A stretch of DNA of 64,000 bases from positions 3,009,743 through 3,073,742 of the forward strand of contig NC_088778.1 in the NCBI RefSeq assembly GCF_954871325.1, written 5' to 3'. This document shows positions 11,002-22,188 of the stretch, one piece after another; position 1 is the first letter of the stretch, and each line of letters begins with the position of its first letter. The translations under genes and the position numbers were made by a program. The notes beneath the pieces are model-generated. The model had not been told where the DNA came from. It searched no databases and saw nothing but the letters and a program-made list of their open reading frames with translations. This DNA comes from Gordionus sp. m RMFG-2023 (lineage: Eukaryota > Nematomorpha > Gordioida > Chordodea > Parachordodidae).

Positions 11002-12497
11002 CAGTGGCGTATCCAGGATTTTCTTATAGGGGGGGGGGAATTTTTGGGGGCTTCGCCCACAAACTGGCCTTCGGCCAGTTTTTCCGGCCTTCGGCCGGGT
11101 CTTATTTAGCTATTCTATTAAATTATTCATAATTTAATTATATTTCTATTTTTAACTATTATTTACTAATTCGTGCTTATGGATAGGATATTATAAGCCT
11201 CTTTTTTTATTATTTCAAGATAGGTATATTATATTTAATAAAAGTTTTTTTAAATGTTAAGTTGAAATAAAGTGTAATGTCATTTTTTTTATAAAATTTG
11301 CTTTAAAAACTAGCCTCAGCTTAAATTCTCATACAATATAAGTAGAATATAATTTTTTTATTGAAAATACTAATAGTAGTTTAAAATATTGACTAGAAAA
11401 TAATTAAATTAACAAGTTTTTTAACTTCTTATCAAATACAAGATTTTTAATTATTTCGTTTGTCGTTGGAACCAAATCTCTGTGTATATTTAACAGAGCT
11501 AACCCATTTAGCCGAGATTCAGTACTTCGTAATTATGTTTTCAACCCTCTCAAGTTGGAAAAAGTCCTTTCATTCGTACATGTTGTAATAGGCAAACATG
11601 CAAGAATATAAAACAACTTCGAAATATTAGGAAATTGAGCCAAGATTTCTTTACACCGATTGAGCGCATCAATAGCATGCTCAGGTAAAATAGCTAAACG
11701 TATAAATATTTATACCACAATTCGAATTCACTGATTAAATTTATTTCAGTATCAATCTCATAGGAATAAAATTTTTCTAAATATTTAATTTTACCAATAG
11801 TGGCATTAGAAAATGAAGAAGGAGTTTTGGGTAATAAAACTTGAAGATTGCTAAAGACTTGTTTTTTATCTAAAACCCGTACTTTTATTTGCGATAGTAT
11901 CTAAGAATGGGATGAAAATGGATATTTTATAATATTCTTCAGTTGAGCCAATATTTATTTTCATCTCAATAATGGCCTAGGTGCTAAACGAGGTGTAATT
12001 AGTATTATATCATAAAATTTAGCCTTCGATTCAACGTCTACATTCATTCTTATTGTATCTACCTGTTCATGTATATTTTCCGCCAAATCAATAACCTGAA
12101 CCAAATCTAAATTTGGTTTTTGTAAATTTCTACAAAGTAGTGAGCTATAGGAAAAATAATTTATTGATGCAACTAGCAGCAATGATAAACTCTGATTGAT
12201 CAATTGAATTCAATAATGATATCGCTGCTAACGACACATTACTTTTTTTTTCATGCTCAACCTTATTTATAAATTATCGTTTGATTTCAATCTCTTTTGA
12301 CTAAATATTTTTGAATAATATGTTAGAAAATTGATATTCAAATATTTGTAAAATTTTGATTAGTGGAGTGGGGGGGGGGGGGGGGGGGTCTGGGGGTAGG
12401 GGTAAAATTTTTATTAGCTTAAAATGATATTTATGAAAATAGTCAAATTTGCGATGGGGGGAATTTCCCCCCTTTCCCCCCATTGGTTACGCGCCTG
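11002..12497 (-). mobile_element. decayed hAT transposon with perfect 8-bp target duplication
   Basis: Ends are CAGTGGCGTATCCAGG and (reverse complement of the right end) CAGGCGCGTAACCAATGG. The 8-bp TTACGAAC is repeated exactly at 10994-11001 and 12498-12505. Both are diagnostic of the hAT superfamily. Minus-strand remnants of the transposase survive: NLQKPNLDLVQVIDLAENI near 12060-12130, and near 11500-11590 TNERTFSNLRGLKT followed by LNGLALLNIHRDL, the C-terminal dimerisation region. The remnants resemble ZMYM1/THAP-type hAT proteins. Stops and gaps make it non-autonomous. The insertion lies about 380 bp upstream of the PCMT1 start codon, so it could affect that promoter. Confidence 0.88.
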
Positions 12498-12505
12498 TTA
12501 CGAAC

Positions 12506-13041
12506 ATATTATAGAGTGCCGCGGGGTCGTCCTTAGGTTGATGCATATAGGTCCTAGACAACCCCTTACTCATAGTTAGCAATAATTTTTAAAATTGGAT
12601 TAGAACCCAATTTTAAATAACCGGCACCCAATATAATCATATATATATTCTTATTTTATAAATATTATATCTACATCAATGTTGTGTATTGTTGGTAGCG
12701 TGTGGCCGATTACAGATAAGCATTTACATTTGAATAGATTTTATATTTCTTTATTGTATTTCAGTAAAAAATACTTATTAAATATATCTTATTTTAATTT
12801 TTTTTTCAATATGAATCAACAGAGCTATACTTAATTTATCCTAATTCCTATCAAACTTAGAGAAACGTTATGATGGATACGTATAGAAAAACCAACTAAG
12901 ATTACTTCTATGCAATGCCATTGAGACTGTTTTGATCTAAAATAAATAAAAAATGCAAACAATAAATGAAAGTTGTGAATATCAATTTTATTGATTCATT
13001 TTATTTCTAGATTGCCTTAAAATCCTTAATTCTCTTTTATT
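12506..13041. other. A+T-rich spacer, nothing recognised
   Basis: Between the hAT target duplication and the Ty3/gypsy elements I see no gene. A short GC-richer stretch near 12520-12565 could be a worn transposon end. Confidence 0.4.
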
Positions 13042-13046
13042 CTCAT

Positions 13047-13092
13047 TAAAGTGTTTTATATAAGTAAAGTAAGAAAAAAGTATCTTTAATAC
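13047..13092 (-). repeat. element B 3' LTR, outer piece
   Basis: First 46 bp of the element B LTR (TAAAGTGTTTTATATAAG...), cut off from the rest at 19362-19476 by the insertion of element A. The last five bases, AATAC, are one copy of element A's target duplication. Confidence 0.85.
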
Positions 13093-13313
13093 TGAAGTAA
13101 GCTATTCAAATTAATTATTTTTTAAAATATTTTATTTTTTTTATTTACTATATCTAAAAACATAGTATATATATATAAAAAAGTTAATTGAAAAATATAT
13201 AATATCACGTTTTTGTGAATAGTTAAATTATATCAAACACATCAATTTATAATATAAGATTAACTATTCAAATTTAAGATTAATTCTTTAAATTTATATA
13301 TGATCAATCAACA
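13093..13313 (-). repeat. element A 3' LTR
   Basis: 221-bp LTR, almost identical to 19135-19356. The internal side is flanked by the purine tract at about 13314-13327. In the 3' untranslated region next to it, 13790-13905 holds a run of a short motif built on AGCGTTTTATATTTTT. Confidence 0.92.
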
Positions 13314-13916
13314 TTCCCCCTCTTCTACAAAGAACTAAGCTTCTTCTCAGCAGTCATCGAGAGCTTGTTGTCCCAGAAGTTTTTTCCCGTTTCGATTGTA
13401 CTCGGTTTTATCTTGGCTAGCGCATAAGTCTCAAATGTTCTCGTAGGCTTGATTCTATCACGTAGGTTTGATAAAATCGTTTATTAGAGTTGCGTGAGTT
13501 TGTACGTTTTTTGTAGGCTTGATATCCTTATCGTATGTTGTTCACATTTCTCAAAATTGTTATTATCATGTTTCATAATTAATCCAGTCGAATATTGGAA
13601 TTTGGAATAAATCGGAATATGTAATTTGGAATAGTTGATCAAATCAAATATATGAATAATATGCACGAATAAAATTTTGAATTTCGGAACAATAAAATAT
13701 GTAATAAGGAATGATAAATTATGGAATAAGGAATAAAATAAGGAATGATAAATCATAATGATTATTATATTATTTTTTATTAATCATAGCGTTTTATATT
13801 TTTAGCGTTTTATGCGTTTTATATTTTTAGCGTTTTATATTTTTAGCGTTTTTATATTTTTTGCGTTTTACATTTTTTATAAGCGTTTAATTTTTTAAAT
13901 TTTGAGCACGTAATCT

Positions 13917-15785
13917 TTAAATTTTGAGCACGTAATCTTTTAAGTAATCAGGTTTATTTTTAATTCTTATTGGTCTAGTAATTGGTATCTTAATCTCATT
14001 CTTCGTGTCCACACTTCCCCCCTTAGAGGAATTTTTAGGGTCAATTTCATAAAATTTTAAACTGTTGTAACATTCTCTTTTCCTTAACTGATCAAGATGC
14101 CTACTTACTATCCCTTTATCATTATAAACTTGAAACATGGTGTTACTCTCTTTAAGCTTGATGCTGCCTTTGCACCACGTATCATCACCCTGTTTCTTAT
14201 ACCAAACATAGTCTCCTCTATTAAAAGTTCGATTTCGTGGTAACGACATGAAGACTTCACCAACTTTATCCTCCAAAGGTTTTAATAAATCCCACTTTAT
14301 TCTAATGTCGCGGTTAAACATTCTCTTGGACGGTGTAACTCCCGTAGTGTCATTCGGCGTGTTTCTATAGTTGAACAAAAATCTGTCCAGCGCAGTTTCT
14401 AAGTCAATCTTTATGTTTCTTTTCATATGAGCTTTAAATGTTCTCACCATACGTTCAGCTTGTCCATTAGATTGCTGATGGTAGGCCGACGTTAGTACAT
14501 GTTTTATACCATAATTGCTGCAAAATTTTTCAAAATCTTTGCTCGTGAAATTGGTACCATTATCTGTAACAATGGTTTCAGATATACCAAATAGTGAAAT
14601 AGTTTTATAAATTTCCTTTAACGTGAATTCAGTCGTAATACTCTTTACCGGAACTATAACCGGAAATTTACTGTAAGCATCAACGATTATCAACCAATTC
14701 TTTGTAAAAAACGGACCCGCATAATCTATGTGTATCCTTTCAAATGGTTTAGTTGCTGCTACCCATGGATTTTGTATTTTCTTTGGATTGTCATGATAAA
14801 TATTACAATCATCGCAACTTTTGACTTCCAAATCAATGTCGTTGACCATACCAGACCACCACATACGATCTTTGGCTAAGGATTTAATTTTACCTGCTCC
14901 CAAATGACCTTCGTGTAACGCCTTCAGTATGTTCTTTCTCAGACTTGACGGAATTATTATTTTGTCGCTTTTGTACAGACAATCTTTAATGATACTTAGT
15001 TCGTATTCAATATTTTCATAAATTTTATTTTGGATAGGCACATTATTTCTTATGTCACTCATAACTTGAGATAATTCAAAATCTTTGGACGTTTCATCAC
15101 GTATTCGGTCAAAACTAAGAGGTATATCGCCAAAGTCATTTATAATCGCGATATCATCAATAACGTCATCATCAATTACTTGTGGTAGTCTTGAGAGGCA
15201 ATCGGGAACAACATTGTATTTACCAGCTTTATATCTGATGTTAAAGTCGTAACCCCCCAAAATTATACTCCACTTCTGTAACCTTAATGACATGGTGCTA
15301 TTATCTTTGAGCCCTTTGGTGAAAATATGGATTAGCGGCTTGTGATCCGTTACAATAGTGAACTTAGTCCCTATCAAGTATTCTTGAAATCTCTTGATAG
15401 CAAACATAATGGCCAGAGCTTCACGCTCAATATTGGTATAGTTTGTTTCGGATTTTGCTAAAGTTCTTGATGCAAAAGCTATCGGTTTTTCTTTGCCATC
15501 TTTTTCAGTGTGAAACAAAACAGCTCCTAAACCTCTTTTAGATGCATCAGTCGCAATTCCGATAGGTAGTTCAGGATTAAAGTACGTCAAAGCTGGAGGA
15601 AGACTAATCAATGTCTTTAGATCATCAAAACTTTTGGAGTGTTCCAAATTCCACTCCCATTTTTCTTTGTTAACAATCTTGTATAAAGGATCAGCTATTT
15701 CAGCGAAGTTGTTCAAAAATTTTCTGTAGTACCCGGCCATACCTAGAAACGTTGACAATTCCGCGGCTGATTTTGGTTCCGGCAT
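13917..15785 (-). CDS. element A: RNase H and integrase region
   Basis: This part of the element A pol region carries RNase H with ATDASKRGLGAVLF and TDHKPL (about 15.3-15.6 kb). Next come the integrase zinc-binding HHCC module (HEGHLGAGK...CDDC, about 14.8-14.93 kb) and the integrase core with its D, D and E in IHIDYAGPF, VTDNGTNF and SNGQAERMVRTFK (about 14.45-14.75 kb). A C-terminal extension of about 190 residues follows. RNase H removes the RNA template and the integrase inserts the cDNA. The resemblance is to K02A2.6-type Ty3/gypsy pol proteins. Confidence 0.9.
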   Translation of the reverse strand: MPEPKSAAELSTFLGMAGYYRKFLNNFAEIADPLYKIVNKEKWEWNLEHSKSFDDLKTLISLPPALTYFNPELPIGIATDASKRGLGAVLFHTEKDGKEKPIAFASRTLAKSETNYTNIEREALAIMFAIKRFQEYLIGTKFTIVTDHKPLIHIFTKGLKDNSTMSLRLQKWSIILGGYDFNIRYKAGKYNVVPDCLSRLPQVIDDDVIDDIAIINDFGDIPLSFDRIRDETSKDFELSQVMSDIRNNVPIQNKIYENIEYELSIIKDCLYKSDKIIIPSSLRKNILKALHEGHLGAGKIKSLAKDRMWWSGMVNDIDLEVKSCDDCNIYHDNPKKIQNPWVAATKPFERIHIDYAGPFFTKNWLIIVDAYSKFPVIVPVKSITTEFTLKEIYKTISLFGISETIVTDNGTNFTSKDFEKFCSNYGIKHVLTSAYHQQSNGQAERMVRTFKAHMKRNIKIDLETALDRFLFNYRNTPNDTTGVTPSKRMFNRDIRIKWDLLKPLEDKVGEVFMSLPRNRTFNRGDYVWYKKQGDDTWCKGSIKLKESNTMFQVYNDKGIVSRHLDQLRKRECYNSLKFYEIDPKNSSKGGSVDTKNEIKIPITRPIRIKNKPDYLKDYVLKI

Positions 15786-15856
15786 TTTAACGATCGCCTC
15801 GATCTTGTCATGGTTGGCGTGGATCCCCTTGGCGTCGATGTCGTGTCCTAAGAACC

Positions 15857-18049
15857 TTAGACTTTTTTTGAAAATAAGCTTTTTGCAAAATTAGGCACTA
15901 AACCATGAGATAGTATTCTTTCAAAAACCTTCTTTATGTTGTTGAAATGAACTTCGTCACTACTTCCCGTAATTAGTAGATCATCAATATAAAATATGAC
16001 ATCTTTCATGTCACCGAAAATTTGATCCATAATTTGTTGAAAAATCGCAGATGAAGTCTTTAACCCAAAAGGAAGTCTGGTAAACCGGTAGTACCCCCTG
16101 TGTGTAGATATAGTTAATATGTCTCTGCAGGTTTCGTCGATGGGAATTTGTAGGAACGCATCCTTGAAATCTATCTTGGTGAACTTCTTCCCTTCCTTGA
16201 GCTTAGCGATAAGATCATTTATTCTTGGAAGTGGGTATCTGAAGTCCTCAAGGGCTGGGTTGACAGTGTCTTTGAAGTCGGCGCAAACCCTAACGCTCCC
16301 ATTATCCTTGTAGACAGCGGTTATCGGACTTGCCCATCGGACATCTGTTACCGGCTCAATGACTCCATCTCCTATCCATCTCATAAGTTCTCTAGTAACA
16401 GCGTCTATCTTTGAATAAGGTAACCGTCTAGGTGGTATGATTTTCGGTTTGGCGTCATTACGTAGATATATCTTGACATTCCCTTTGTTGATCGGTTTTT
16501 TAGTCAGTTTAGATTCGCAATCTTTTATTAATTTCTTTATTTCATCTTCATAGTTGGTATCAATGTTTGCTATAAATTTGTTCAAAATATTACTAAAGGC
16601 ATTAATCCACATACGTCCCAATAACGCATTTTTATTAGATTTAACGACCACGGCTTGCAAGTGTTTGGTGATACCTTCGTAGGTTACTTTAACTTGAGTG
16701 ACGCCAATAATTTGAATTAAGTTTCCATCATAAGCTGTGAGTTGTAGAGTGGACTTTTTAAGATCTTTAATACCTATTTGTTTAGCCATATCATGAGGTA
16801 TAATTGTAAACTTGGATCCCGTATCAACCTGCATAGTAACAGCAGCATCATTTACTTTTAAAGTAGTCATGAACGCATTATCATTAAGTTTAAACTCAGT
16901 TAAATTGTTGATATTAAAATCACTACCATTATTATTTTGTGTAGGGTTATTTTTTTCTTCAACAATCTCTTCAATGTTCATGTTACAATTGATGTTACTT
17001 TGATTCATGTCATTATATTGTAATGGTTTTCTTTGATTAATATTTTGATTATAATTTTTCCACGTATTATTTTCTCCATTATTGTTGTTATTGTAGGATT
17101 GATATTGATAACCATATCGATTATTATATTGACTCTGATTTCTTTGATTGTTGTAAGACCAGGAATTGTTTCTCCCATTATAATTATTGTTTTGCCAAGT
17201 ACCTCTACCATAATTGTTTGAATTGTTATTGTATTGCCAGGCATTGTTTCTATCATAATTGTTTGCATTATTGTTGTTGTGCCACATAGAGTTTCTTCCG
17301 TAATAGTTTGAATTGTTATTCGAAGATTGGTTATTACGAAAATTTCTAGAGTTACCCTCACTGTCTCGAAAAATATTGTTTTGATAGTTTCGGCTAGCAC
17401 TATCATTAGGCCTAAAATCATTATAATTCCTCTTCTTAAAATCAAAATTTTCCCTACGAGTGTTACGTCCATTATAATTAAAATTATTTTCTCTAAAATT
17501 ATTATGTTCATAATCATTAGAATTATTCTCATTATTACTAAAAGTACTTTTGCATGGTATTTTATCCATGTTTAAATTGTAAATTTTTTTATTTTTATCC
17601 AATTTTTTATCATTGTCTACATAATTTGTATCGCTAACGTCTGGTTTAATATTGCTGCCATCTAACTCCACTCCTAATTTCATCATCTTATCTAAGCCTT
17701 CGTGCTTATGTTTATTTAACTTCCTTCTGATATTATCATTTAAAGAACAAGTTATTAATTTCTCAATCATTCTTGTATCGTTATCAAAATCGCATTTTTT
17801 ATGAAGTTTTGAAATTCTAAAATAAAAAGTATGGAAGGACTCCTCGGCACCTTGTACCGCTAAGTTAAAGTTCTTTATATTTACATTAATGTCCTCACTT
17901 GGAATTAACAGTTTCAATTTACCAAAAACAATATTAAAGTCTTTTAACTGTGCTTTAGAACATATCGACGTAACTTGGTCTACAATCTCAATTGGTAAGC
18001 TACATAGTAGTGTCCTAACTTTAGATGAGTGACTCAATATGTCCTTCAA
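15857..18049 (-). CDS. element A: gag, protease and reverse transcriptase region
   Basis: The gag portion is followed by an unusual low-complexity domain very rich in Asn, Tyr, Arg and Gly (about 17.0-17.55 kb) with repeated YGRN and NNNN units. No CCHC knuckle is visible there, so the basic Asn/Arg-rich stretch may bind RNA instead (inference). Next come an aspartic protease with VDTGSKFTIIP (about 16.8 kb) and reverse transcriptase with FTKIDFKDAFLQIP and YIDDLL (about 15.95-16.2 kb). Confidence 0.88.
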   Translation of the reverse strand: MKDILSHSSKVRTLLCSLPIEIVDQVTSICSKAQLKDFNIVFGKLKLLIPSEDINVNIKNFNLAVQGAEESFHTFYFRISKLHKKCDFDNDTRMIEKLITCSLNDNIRRKLNKHKHEGLDKMMKLGVELDGSNIKPDVSDTNYVDNDKKLDKNKKIYNLNMDKIPCKSTFSNNENNSNDYEHNNFRENNFNYNGRNTRRENFDFKKRNYNDFRPNDSASRNYQNNIFRDSEGNSRNFRNNQSSNNNSNYYGRNSMWHNNNNANNYDRNNAWQYNNNSNNYGRGTWQNNNYNGRNNSWSYNNQRNQSQYNNRYGYQYQSYNNNNNGENNTWKNYNQNINQRKPLQYNDMNQSNINCNMNIEEIVEEKNNPTQNNNGSDFNINNLTEFKLNDNAFMTTLKVNDAAVTMQVDTGSKFTIIPHDMAKQIGIKDLKKSTLQLTAYDGNLIQIIGVTQVKVTYEGITKHLQAVVVKSNKNALLGRMWINAFSNILNKFIANIDTNYEDEIKKLIKDCESKLTKKPINKGNVKIYLRNDAKPKIIPPRRLPYSKIDAVTRELMRWIGDGVIEPVTDVRWASPITAVYKDNGSVRVCADFKDTVNPALEDFRYPLPRINDLIAKLKEGKKFTKIDFKDAFLQIPIDETCRDILTISTHRGYYRFTRLPFGLKTSSAIFQQIMDQIFGDMKDVIFYIDDLLITGSSDEVHFNNIKKVFERILSHGLVPNFAKSLFSKKV

Positions 18050-18559
18050 AGTATGTTTCTATTAAGTTAAGATAAGTCTCAGATAATTTTCCTGATAACT
18101 TGGGAAATTTAGGAACATATTGAGTGTGTGTAAGAGTTAATTTTTCGTCCATGATAAAATTTTATTTGAGTAAAGTAAACTTTCAATATTTAAAATCGTA
18201 AAAGCAAAACATTGTAGTTCATTAAAATCAAATTTAAGTTGTCTAAAAATTTTAATTTTAATCAAGAGAATATGGTCCACTAAGTTTTAATAGTTTATCT
18301 ATAAAAATTCTAATTCAAATTCGTAAAGAGGATTTAATCCACTAAGTTTCAATATAATTTGTCTGTGAAAAATTTAATTCTAATTCGTAAAGAGGATTTA
18401 GTCCACTAAGTTTTAGAAGGAAAATTAAAAAAAATTTTATTGATATTCTATAGGTTAAACATCGCGTAAATTTATATTTAATAACGTAACATAGGGAAAA
18501 TTTTCTATACCCTATAAATATAGTATGTCAAATATGTAAAGCGTAAAGATATTTAAATT

Positions 18560-18799
18560 TTAATATTCCGTAATTTCACAAGATATAAAAATGAAATTAT
18601 TTTCATCAAAAACATAGGGCTTCCCATTTAGAGACATATAGGCATCAATCATTTTTCGTAAGGACTTAAAATAAAAGACAATTTCATTCATTCTATTATC
18701 ACGGACATAAGAGAATTCATTACATACTCCCATTTCCTTCAACATTTTATCGATAATTATGCACTGAGGTATATTATAAGCTTTAAAACAAAACATCAT
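18560..18799 (-). CDS. small frame of unknown function in the leader of element A
   Basis: A 79-codon minus-strand frame starting MMFCFKAYNIPQCIIID lies between the primer-binding site and gag of element A. I recognise no domain. It may be chance in A+T-rich DNA, although its composition is less biased than its surroundings. Just downstream, 18280-18425 holds about three copies of a ~60-bp repeat with AATTCGTAAAGAGGATTTA. Confidence 0.3.
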   Translation of the reverse strand: MMFCFKAYNIPQCIIIDKMLKEMGVCNEFSYVRDNRMNEIVFYFKSLRKMIDAYMSLNGKPYVFDENNFIFISCEITEY

Positions 18800-19134
18800 A
18801 ACGTAAAATGCAAAGATTCCGATGAATATTACTCTTTTTATTTATATATATATACATTTTATTTTCTCTTTTTTTTTTACCTTTTATGATTTTGTAAATT
18901 TGGATAAAATTTTGACTATCGAAAAGAAAAGTCTAAAAATTTTATTTGTCCTTTTATCATCTCCAATATCGAATGACGAATTTGATAAGTAATTCCTTTA
19001 CTTTTTATTTTTACAAAAGAATCAAGGTAAGGATATTTTTTAATTTTTTTTAAACTTTTATTATTTAACTTTATTTTATTTTTTTTTTAAAGAGAAATAA
19101 AAACGAAAAACGTACCACCGTAACCGGGGCACCA

Positions 19135-19356
19135 TGAAGTAAGCTATTCAAATTAATTATTTTTTAAAATATTTTATTTTTTTTATTTACTATATCTAAA
19201 AACATAGTATATATATATAAAAAAAGTTAATTGAAAAATATATAATATCACGTTTTTGTGAATAGTTAAATTATATCAAACACATCAATTTATAATATAA
19301 AATTAACTATTCAAATTTAAGATTAATTCTTTAAATTTATATATGATCAATCAACA
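19135..19356 (-). repeat. element A 5' LTR
   Basis: 222-bp LTR, adjacent on its inner side to the primer-binding site TGGTGCCCC (complementary to a tRNA 3' end GGGGCACCA). It is followed outward by the target duplication AATAC at 19357-19361. Confidence 0.92.
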
Positions 19357-19361
19357 AATAC

Positions 19362-19476
19362 AAAATATCACGTATATATTTATAATGAATTCAATCCTTC
19401 AGGTTATGTAATTTACAAACGAAAAGTTAATATTATATTCAATTTAGATTCAATTTACAATTACATTTATATTACA
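19362..19476 (-). repeat. element B 3' LTR, inner piece
   Basis: Remaining 115 bp of the split LTR, ending ACATTTATATTACA. It is matched by 23490-23604 with about two substitutions. Confidence 0.85.
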
Positions 19477-19780
19477 GTTCTCCCCACTATAAATTGAATT
19501 CATCGTGATAACGTAATGGGGGTTTCGAAACTCTTTTTTCAAGAGTTGTATTCTCATGTTCTACCTTTTCCACTTCTTCGGTCAACGTAACGGGTATTTC
19601 TCTTGTGTATGTGCATCCCTCAATTGATCTGCATGCTTGCTTTTAACGATCCCCTCTGATTCCACATCGTACAATATTGCGCTTTTTCATTGTAACACTT
19701 TTCCTTCATGCCACCCTGCTGTCCTTTCGTTTGCTATCCAAACTTTTTGCTGCTCTTCAAACTCCCGAGGTTCAACACTT

Positions 19781-20341
19781 CTATCTTTGTAGTACTTTTG
19801 TTTCCATAGATTCCGTCCTTTCTCTCGTTGGTAATTTCCACTGATCTAATGTCGTCCTAAGCGACCTTCCAAACATCATCTCGGCAGGGGATTTACCAGT
19901 AGTTGCATTGGGAGTATTACGGTGAGTAATTAAAACATTCGCTAAATTTAACTGGTCCGGAGTCCCACATCTCCTTCCAGCATAGAAACGCGTCTTTATC
20001 GTCCGTATATATCGTTCAGCCAAACCATTCGATTTGGGGCTATAAGGGGCCGATCTAAAATGGTTTATATTGTTTTTAAAAAGAAACGTTTTGAATTCAG
20101 ATCCAGTAAACTGAGTACCGTTATCTGAGACAATGTAGCGAGGTAACCCAGATCTAGCGAAATAATTACGCAGATTATTTATTACACTCGCCGAATTAAT
20201 ATGTGTTAAAATTGCAACTTCAACCCATTTGGTAAAAGCGTCTACGCAAATTAACCAATACTTTCCAGATACGGGGCCTGTCAAATCAATGTGTATTCGT
20301 TCCCAAGGTCGGGTAGGAATGTTCCAATTGTATAATGGCAC
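19781..20341 (-). pseudogene. element B: integrase part
   Basis: This part carries the integrase core with the three acidic positions in RIHIDLTGPV, VSDNGTQFTG and SNGLAERYIRT, and the tail typical of Ty3/gypsy integrases (HRNTPNATTGKSPAEMMFG). It belongs to the broken element B. Confidence 0.85.
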
Positions 20342-20365
20342 TTCTTTAGCTCCCGGCCTTCCTTC

Positions 20366-21481
20366 TTAACAACTCTTACAACATTTAACAAAGTCTTCAA
20401 CATCAGTATCGAGATTTGTCCAAAAAACATTATATCTACACAATGATTTCATCCCCACTATCCCAGGATGTCCTCGATGAATCACATTTAAAACCTCCTT
20501 TTTTAAAATATCTGGAATAATAATTCTATCATTATAAAATAATAATCCTTCTTCGAACGAAATATTATCTTTAATCGAAATATATTTTTTTACAATCTCC
20601 GAATAATTATTTATATTATCAATATACCAATGATTTTTAATTAATTTAATAATCTCTTTTAGGTTTATATCATTGCTCGTTTCACTTACGACTTTACTGC
20701 GAGTGAAAGATAAATCTTCTATTAAATTAATTTTTAATCCTCTGATTTCTTCTTCGAATTTTTTTGTAACTTCATTGGTTTTTGCTTTCTCTACCCCCAA
20801 ACGGGACAGAGCATCGGCACATTTGTTTTGATTACCTGGTCTATATATTATCTCATAATCATAATTTAATAGCTTCGTCGCCCACCGTATTAAACGGTTA
20901 TTTGTTATTTTGTTAAGATCTCTTTTATCACCTAAAATATATTGTAATGGTTTATGATCAGTAACCAAGATAAAATGTCTTCCAAAAATATATTGATGAA
21001 ACTTCTCGATAGCGAACATGATCGCCGAAGCCTCCCGATCAATTGTGGCATAATTCTTTTCAGCCGTCTAAGGTGTCCTCGATGCGTAAGCAATCGGTTT
21101 CTCCTGGCCAGTAAGAAATCGGTGTGCAATAACAGCTCCTAGACCATCTTCGGAAGCGTCACAAGAAATCACGACAGAGATATCGGCTGAATAAGGAATT
21201 ATTGTATCTTCTTTTGACAATATATTTTTAACTTTAGTAAATATTTCATTTTCTTTAGCTGACCAAAACCAACCAACATTTTTACTCGTTAGTCGGTGTA
21301 AAGGCGTACAAATAGAATGCAAATTTTTAATAAATGCCTCATGATAATTTACTATTCCAAGAAATGAACGTAGTTCTTTAACATTGGAAGGTGTTTTAAA
21401 ATTTTTTATAGCGCTAATCTTATCTTCTGTAGGGTGAATTCCGAAACTGTCAATAACATGACCTAAATAAGTGACTGACAT
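20366..21481 (-). pseudogene. element B: RT end, RNase H and integrase zinc module
   Basis: Recognisable pieces include the RT-RNase H connection (SFLGIVNYHEAFIKN), RNase H with SCDASEDGLGAVIAH, AYASRTP and VTDHKPLQYI, and the integrase HHCC module near 20.37-20.5 kb (HRGHPGIVGMK...CCKSC). The region belongs to broken element B. Confidence 0.82.
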
Positions 21482-22033
21482 TACTCCGATTTTAATTTTT
21501 CGGTCGTAGTGGTCAGTCCAGCCTTCTCAAATCTTCTTAATACTTCTTCCAAATTAACTATGTGATGGGAATTATTCTCACCTGCAATAATTATGTCGTC
21601 TAAAAATACACTAACCATAGGAATTCCCTTTAATAGGTTTTTCATAAAGCGTTGGAATATTATCGGAGCGCTAGTCAAACCAAATGGAATTCTTTGGTAT
21701 CGGTAATAACCGACATGTGTCGAAATTACTAAAAGGTCCCTACATTCTGGACTAACTCCGAATTGTTGCATCTCTTAAATCTATTGTTGAAAATATTTTA
21801 CCACCCGCGATCTTATTTGTTAGGTCGACGAAAGTTGGTAGTAAATCGTTATCGATCGCTAGATATTTGTTGATTGTTAAACGAAAATCTCCGCATATCC
21901 GTACGGCACCGGATTTCTTTAAGATATTAACCGTTGGCGTAGCCCAAGTGATGATTGGAGTTATTGTTGGATCCACCTTCTCGATAACGCCTTCGTCTAA
22001 AAGTCTGTCCAACTCAGCTTCAATGCGACGCAA
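21481..22033 (-). pseudogene. element B: reverse transcriptase part
   Basis: RT motifs ATPTVNILKKSGAVRICGDF, RIPFGLTSAPIIFQRFM and VFLDDIIIAG are present. The catalytic motif reads FLDD instead of the more common YIDD, a variant known in Ty3/gypsy. Confidence 0.85.
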
Positions 22034-22188
22034 CGGAAAAGGAACTCTTCTTGCTGGTAATGCAATCGGTAACGTGTTCGATTCTATTCGGATGACTGCC
22101 TTTTGCAGTTTGATTTAACCTAATTTTTTTTAAAAACTTGAGGGAATTTTGAAGCAATCGTATTTAAAGAGGGAACATTCATATTTAT

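Larger units (their letters stand above)
13093..19356 (-). mobile_element. Ty3/gypsy LTR retrotransposon A, nearly whole and young
   Basis: A 6.26-kb minus-strand element with LTRs 19135-19356 (5') and 13093-13313 (3'), both starting TGAAGTAAGC and ending ATCAATCAACA in plus orientation. The 5-bp AATAC is repeated at 13088-13092 and 19357-19361. A primer-binding site TGGTGCCCC touches the 5' LTR (19134-19126), and a purine tract AGAAGAGGGGGAA touches the 3' LTR. Gag, protease, RT, RNase H and integrase are all present in the Ty3/gypsy order, of K02A2.6/Mag-like type. It looks nearly whole, with about two breaks. The LTRs differ by one substitution and one single-base length change, so insertion was very recent. 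It landed inside the 3' LTR of element B. Confidence 0.92.

Noticed and set aside
16119-17575. Plus-strand and alternate-frame minus-strand frames over element A, rich in Ile
   Set aside because: Antisense and shifted-frame shadows of the gag-pol region with its Asn codons.
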